A stretch of 64,000 nt of DNA from the NCBI GenBank assembly GCA_029379385.1, contig CM055618.1:12162134-12226133 (forward strand), in the 5' to 3' direction. Made by a program: the position numbers and the translations under genes. Below, in pieces: positions 60,501-64,000 of the stretch. The stretch's first letter is position 1. Each line of letters begins with the position of its first letter. The DNA comes from Quillaja saponaria (Eukaryota; Streptophyta; Magnoliopsida; Fabales; Quillajaceae). The notes under the pieces were generated by a model. It made no database searches, had not been told where the DNA came from, and was given only the letters and a program-made list of their open reading frames with translations.

Positions 60501-63500
60501 TACCTTGCATGTCTATATCTTGTTTTATGCCTACCATAGCCAGCGCATTGCTCATCTGCTCCAGAACCAACAAGGACAATCCTGGCCTTGGACTCATACT
60601 TAGCACGTGACTGATTTTCATCATAAGTGGTACTCTTCTTGCACACCCATCCATTGCCAGTAGCAGCAAGCCATAAAGCAATTCCTATATTCAGGTCCTA
60701 CAAGATTAAATTATGAAGTAGATTACACACCATCAAATCAGTGATAAGTACTGTCCAACATGTAAATTTCTTTTCTTATTTCATCTTTATGAAATGATTT
60801 TTTTTTATAAAAACCAGAAAGGACATTACAAGATCTAAACTGAAACACACAAAGAAAATGACAGAAATAAGCATACTATATAAAAAAAAATCCCAACAAT
60901 GGTTACTACATTTCCTTTTTTTTTTTTTTTTTTTGGTATTAAGAAAAGAATTTAATTAAGATTCTATTTTCTTTTATCCTTATAACCAAAAAGGGAGTGG
61001 TAAATGATAAGAACAACATAGTGATGATGATGATGGTGAAAAGTAGCAAAGTTACATGCATCGGATGTATGACACATAACAAACGAAAAATGGTACCATG
61101 TAAGTATTTGCAGGATTAATCAGTGACATAACATGTTTCATTTCAGAGGCCAAGTTTGACAAGTCAGCGTCGATCTCCACAAGCGTCCATCTGCACTTGC
61201 AATGCCATTTTAACTGAAAATGAGTAATAAGAACAATACCAAATGCAATGTGTTTTCAAAATGCATGTGACTAAACCAACATAATAATTCATGACTCCAA
61301 GAGAATGATAAGTTTCACGGAGTGCAGAGATGAGAAGCACCCATCTTAGAAAACAAGCTAGAGGTATATTCACGAATATTGTGTTACTTGTGCTTGTCGT
61401 CAAGCAGATACTGATAAGTAAAAGATCAGATTATATTCAACAATATATGCAGCGCATACTTCATGTAATAAAAAGACTAACATGATGGTGTAAATAAGAC
61501 ATACATGGAAAGCTAAGGTGCATAAATATGAATTTCGACAGAAGTATTGTTTCCAACAAGACTGCTCACAATATCTAAGAGAATAGCAATTTCTACAAGG
61601 ATCATTGCTCATAAACTGTTAAAGATATAATCTAAAAGATGATAAGTAAATGCCATTTTGAAAAGACCTTCTAATACTGGGAGAATAACATTTGTTCATT
61701 ACAAAGAAGAAAATTTTTTGCCCTGTTCAAAATAAAGTGTAAATATTATTGATCTTTTTTTTATCTCTGAAAAATGAAATCAAGATGCCATATGATCACC
61801 TAGAATAATTTAAAAGCCTGTTTCTTAAATGCTTAAATAATATTTATTCAGAAGCCAATTAGTATAACGAGCAGCAGCAGTCCTTATCTCCATACTAACA
61901 AAAGCTTTTCAGATGAAGAAACAAGAAAGACAAATAATCAAATAAAACCTATGACAATATTTTAACTGCATACATTCTCGAAGGAGCAATTTTTCTTAAT
62001 TCCCGTACCCCAGCCACAGCAGAGATCCTATCAGGAGCAGACTGACCATCGAAACTCACATTAAGTAGTTCAATTTCATCTGCCAACAGAAATAAAATTC
62101 AAAATCATTTTCAGCCTACCTGAAGATGTCTAAAGAAAAAACATATTAAGTGACTTTCGTACCTACCCTGTCAAACCCCAAAAATTGGAACTAAATGATG
62201 TTATAAAAAACAGTAAGCTGAGAGTATAAAGGGTGAAAAGGAAGATAAACTCAGGTTATGTCGCAGCACTCACAGATGGGATCCAGGCACTCATCCAATA
62301 ATGCTGCAAGGATCATGGAATCCAATCCGCCAGAAAAGAGAACAGCCACAGGAACAAAGTTTTCTTGTACAGTCTAAGTAACCAAATCCAATAAGTTCCA
62401 TCATAACAAATACCAATTAACATAACCAAAGAAAAATCTATCAGGGAAAAAAAGACCAACCAAGATTCCAATTCCTATAGGAGGCTGATATCATTCAAGA
62501 ATACTAAACCCTAAAAGAACAATTCCCTAAATAGGCATCCAAAAAAAAAATCCAGAAACAAGAAGAGATACTTAGCCAACACAACCAATGGCATGGAAAA
62601 CTTAATTAAACAGTATACAAGAATAACTTTGAATCAGCTAGAGGAGTGAAGCTGAACAACCCTAATTTTCTTTAATTTTATTTCTACGTAATTTACTATA
62701 TCCTAGTTTCTAGACTGACAGTACCTCCTGTGAGAATAAAGAACTGTGACATAACTCTAAACTAGTATAAGTATGCATCTTCAAGACCAACAGCCTGATC
62801 ATTTTCTAACTTCTGCTAATTTTTCCCTCTCTTTTCTTCTTGGCTAATCAATCTTCAAAATCTAATTCTGAAATCAACATCTCACCGGACTTTTAAATTT
62901 AGAAACTAGAGTTTGGAGAAAGAACCAAAATACAAATTAATCCACTAATAAAAAACCAGAATCCAAAAAACTTTTGCCAATATGCCAATTTTTTGGCATG
63001 ATAGAAAAGCATATTGGCTATTGATTATGAGGCCCCAAGTCTTGACTGGAGGGGGCACCAAAGGTTTGTTTTCCGTAAGTGTAACAGAAGACATATTTAT
63101 TAAATTATAGAAAAAGAAAAAAATGCAATAGACTGCATATGTCTAAACAGTGTAAAACTACATCTGTAACCCACTGCAATCAGATTTCAGACCTTATAAA
63201 TAGTATTCATTGAAGCACGCCGCATCACAGATTCCCTTAAAACATTTAGCAACATTTGAGCTGGCTGTGAAATTGAAGCTTGAAAGGGAGCTGCTACTGC
63301 AAAACATAACTGGTTACAGCCTGAGAAAAATTGACAATGAAACCTACAAGAACAGCAAACATCATCCAAACGGTAGTTGGACGTATGATATAATACGTAC
63401 TAATCCAAAAATGCATTTTTTTGCACCACAACATGCTAATCACCTGATTCAGATGGCAGTATCTCTAAACAAGCAGAATGCAAGTCATGGAGTCCCGTGC

Positions 63501-64000
63501 ACTTCTTAGTCTTACATTTGGATATGTGCAAGTCTTCAGGTTTAGGTTCAACATAAGTCCTCTCCCATCTAATTAGTTCCTTTAGCATCGGGCTTGTATA
63601 TTCATGTTTTTTCACTTCACCCACTAGACACTTGTCAGAACTGGAAGTATCAACTGACAAGCTATATATGCCGCATGGAAGCTCTTCCCAAAACATTATA
63701 TTTCTATTTTCATCCTGAGCTACATCAGCATTAAATTTACATTACTAAATACATCCAACACTTTACAACCACAAAGCTGAAACGATATTCTGGAATAAAG
63801 TTATGTATATAGCTATAACATTTACAAAGGTAACTCTATATTATCAAATTATCAGAGGATTATGTCAAATAATATATTAAAAACATTTGTGAGTATAAGC
63901 AAAAACAAATATAGCCTAACTAAAGATTAATATGTTTATTATATAGGTTTCATCACTTTTCAAATACCTAAGAAAAACCAAGAAACATGCAGAACAAGTG
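57593..64000 (-). CDS. Asparagine-synthase-family protein (ASNSD1-like), 5' part outside window
   Basis: Ten exons: 63444-63714, 63193-63296, 62274-62373, 61974-62079, 61097-61190, 60504-60697, 59815-59914, 59596-59712, 58641-58697, 57593-57706. They total 1257 bp, 418 residues plus stop, phases consistent. The visible part is the synthetase half: [18 protein letters not shown] is the ATP-pyrophosphatase P-loop, [17 protein letters not shown] the second conserved motif, and [10 protein letters not shown] follows. The glutaminase-like N-terminal half should lie beyond 64000, since family members are near 600 residues. Exon 63444-63714 ([13 protein letters not shown]) is the link after that domain. 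True asparagine synthetases make Asn from Asp and Gln; ASNSD1-type proteins have unclear activity, so no reaction is assigned. Position beside CDC48B matches Arabidopsis At2g03667 as I recall it. No exon was seen in 63715-64000. Confidence 0.9.

Noticed and set aside
1..64000. CRISPR array, operon or phage-like system
   Set aside because: Intron-rich plant genes throughout; repeats are tandem duplications or transposons, not regularly spaced direct repeats with unique spacers.

Overview
This is a nuclear plant (eudicot) window. It is AT-rich, the genes carry many introns with GT-AG borders, and the proteins belong to plant families: CYP78A, SPIRAL1, a plant Hippo/Ste20 kinase and a plant CDC48-like AAA ATPase. 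Introns and spacers hold plant transposon remnants (Ty1-copia, RTE-type LINE, Au-type SINE, hAT-type MITE). Species cannot be named from the sequence. Exon borders below were read by eye from splice sites, reading phase and family homology; all of them join in frame.

Layout. (1) 1-2579, minus: RimP/UPF0090-family organellar protein, 3' end cut by the window start. (2) 5091-18322, minus: an 18-exon Hippo/Ste20-like kinase (SIK1 type, 846 aa), with a SINE, a LINE remnant and a MITE in its introns. (3) 22187-23853, minus: a two-exon cytochrome P450 CYP78A5/KLUH-type gene (519 aa). (4) 28966-31602, plus: COQ4 of ubiquinone biosynthesis, with a 211-bp triplication in its last intron. (5) 32441-33169, minus: an unrecognised multi-pass membrane protein. 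(6) 34240-36092, minus: a SPIRAL1-like microtubule protein (114 aa). (7) 40640-42336, minus: a decayed DEAH-box RNA helicase pseudogene. (8) 43046-55121, minus: a 12-exon CDC48B-type double AAA ATPase (616 aa) with a 4.0-kb decayed copia element in intron 8. (9) 57593 to beyond 64000, minus: an asparagine-synthase-family (ASNSD1-like) gene, 5' end outside the window.

The genes are ordinary housekeeping or developmental loci, each with its own promoter; there is no operon-like system. As I recall the Arabidopsis map, the right half (COQ4, SPIRAL1, CDC48B, asparagine synthase family) matches At2g03690-At2g03667 and the left pair (UPF0090, SIK1) matches At1g69210-At1g69220. This window may therefore keep an ancestral order that was later split between two duplicated Arabidopsis segments.

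The observations I find most worth a second look are: six spaced acidic T-[MVF] motifs in the SIK1-like kinase, which recall the phospho-TM docking motifs of animal MST kinases; a 48-nt, in-frame, potentially spliceable cassette repeated three times in the COQ4 intron; the exon-structured helicase pseudogene; a hAT-type MITE made largely of TTCGAATA-like words with a perfect 8-bp target duplication; and two copies of one small foldback element family.
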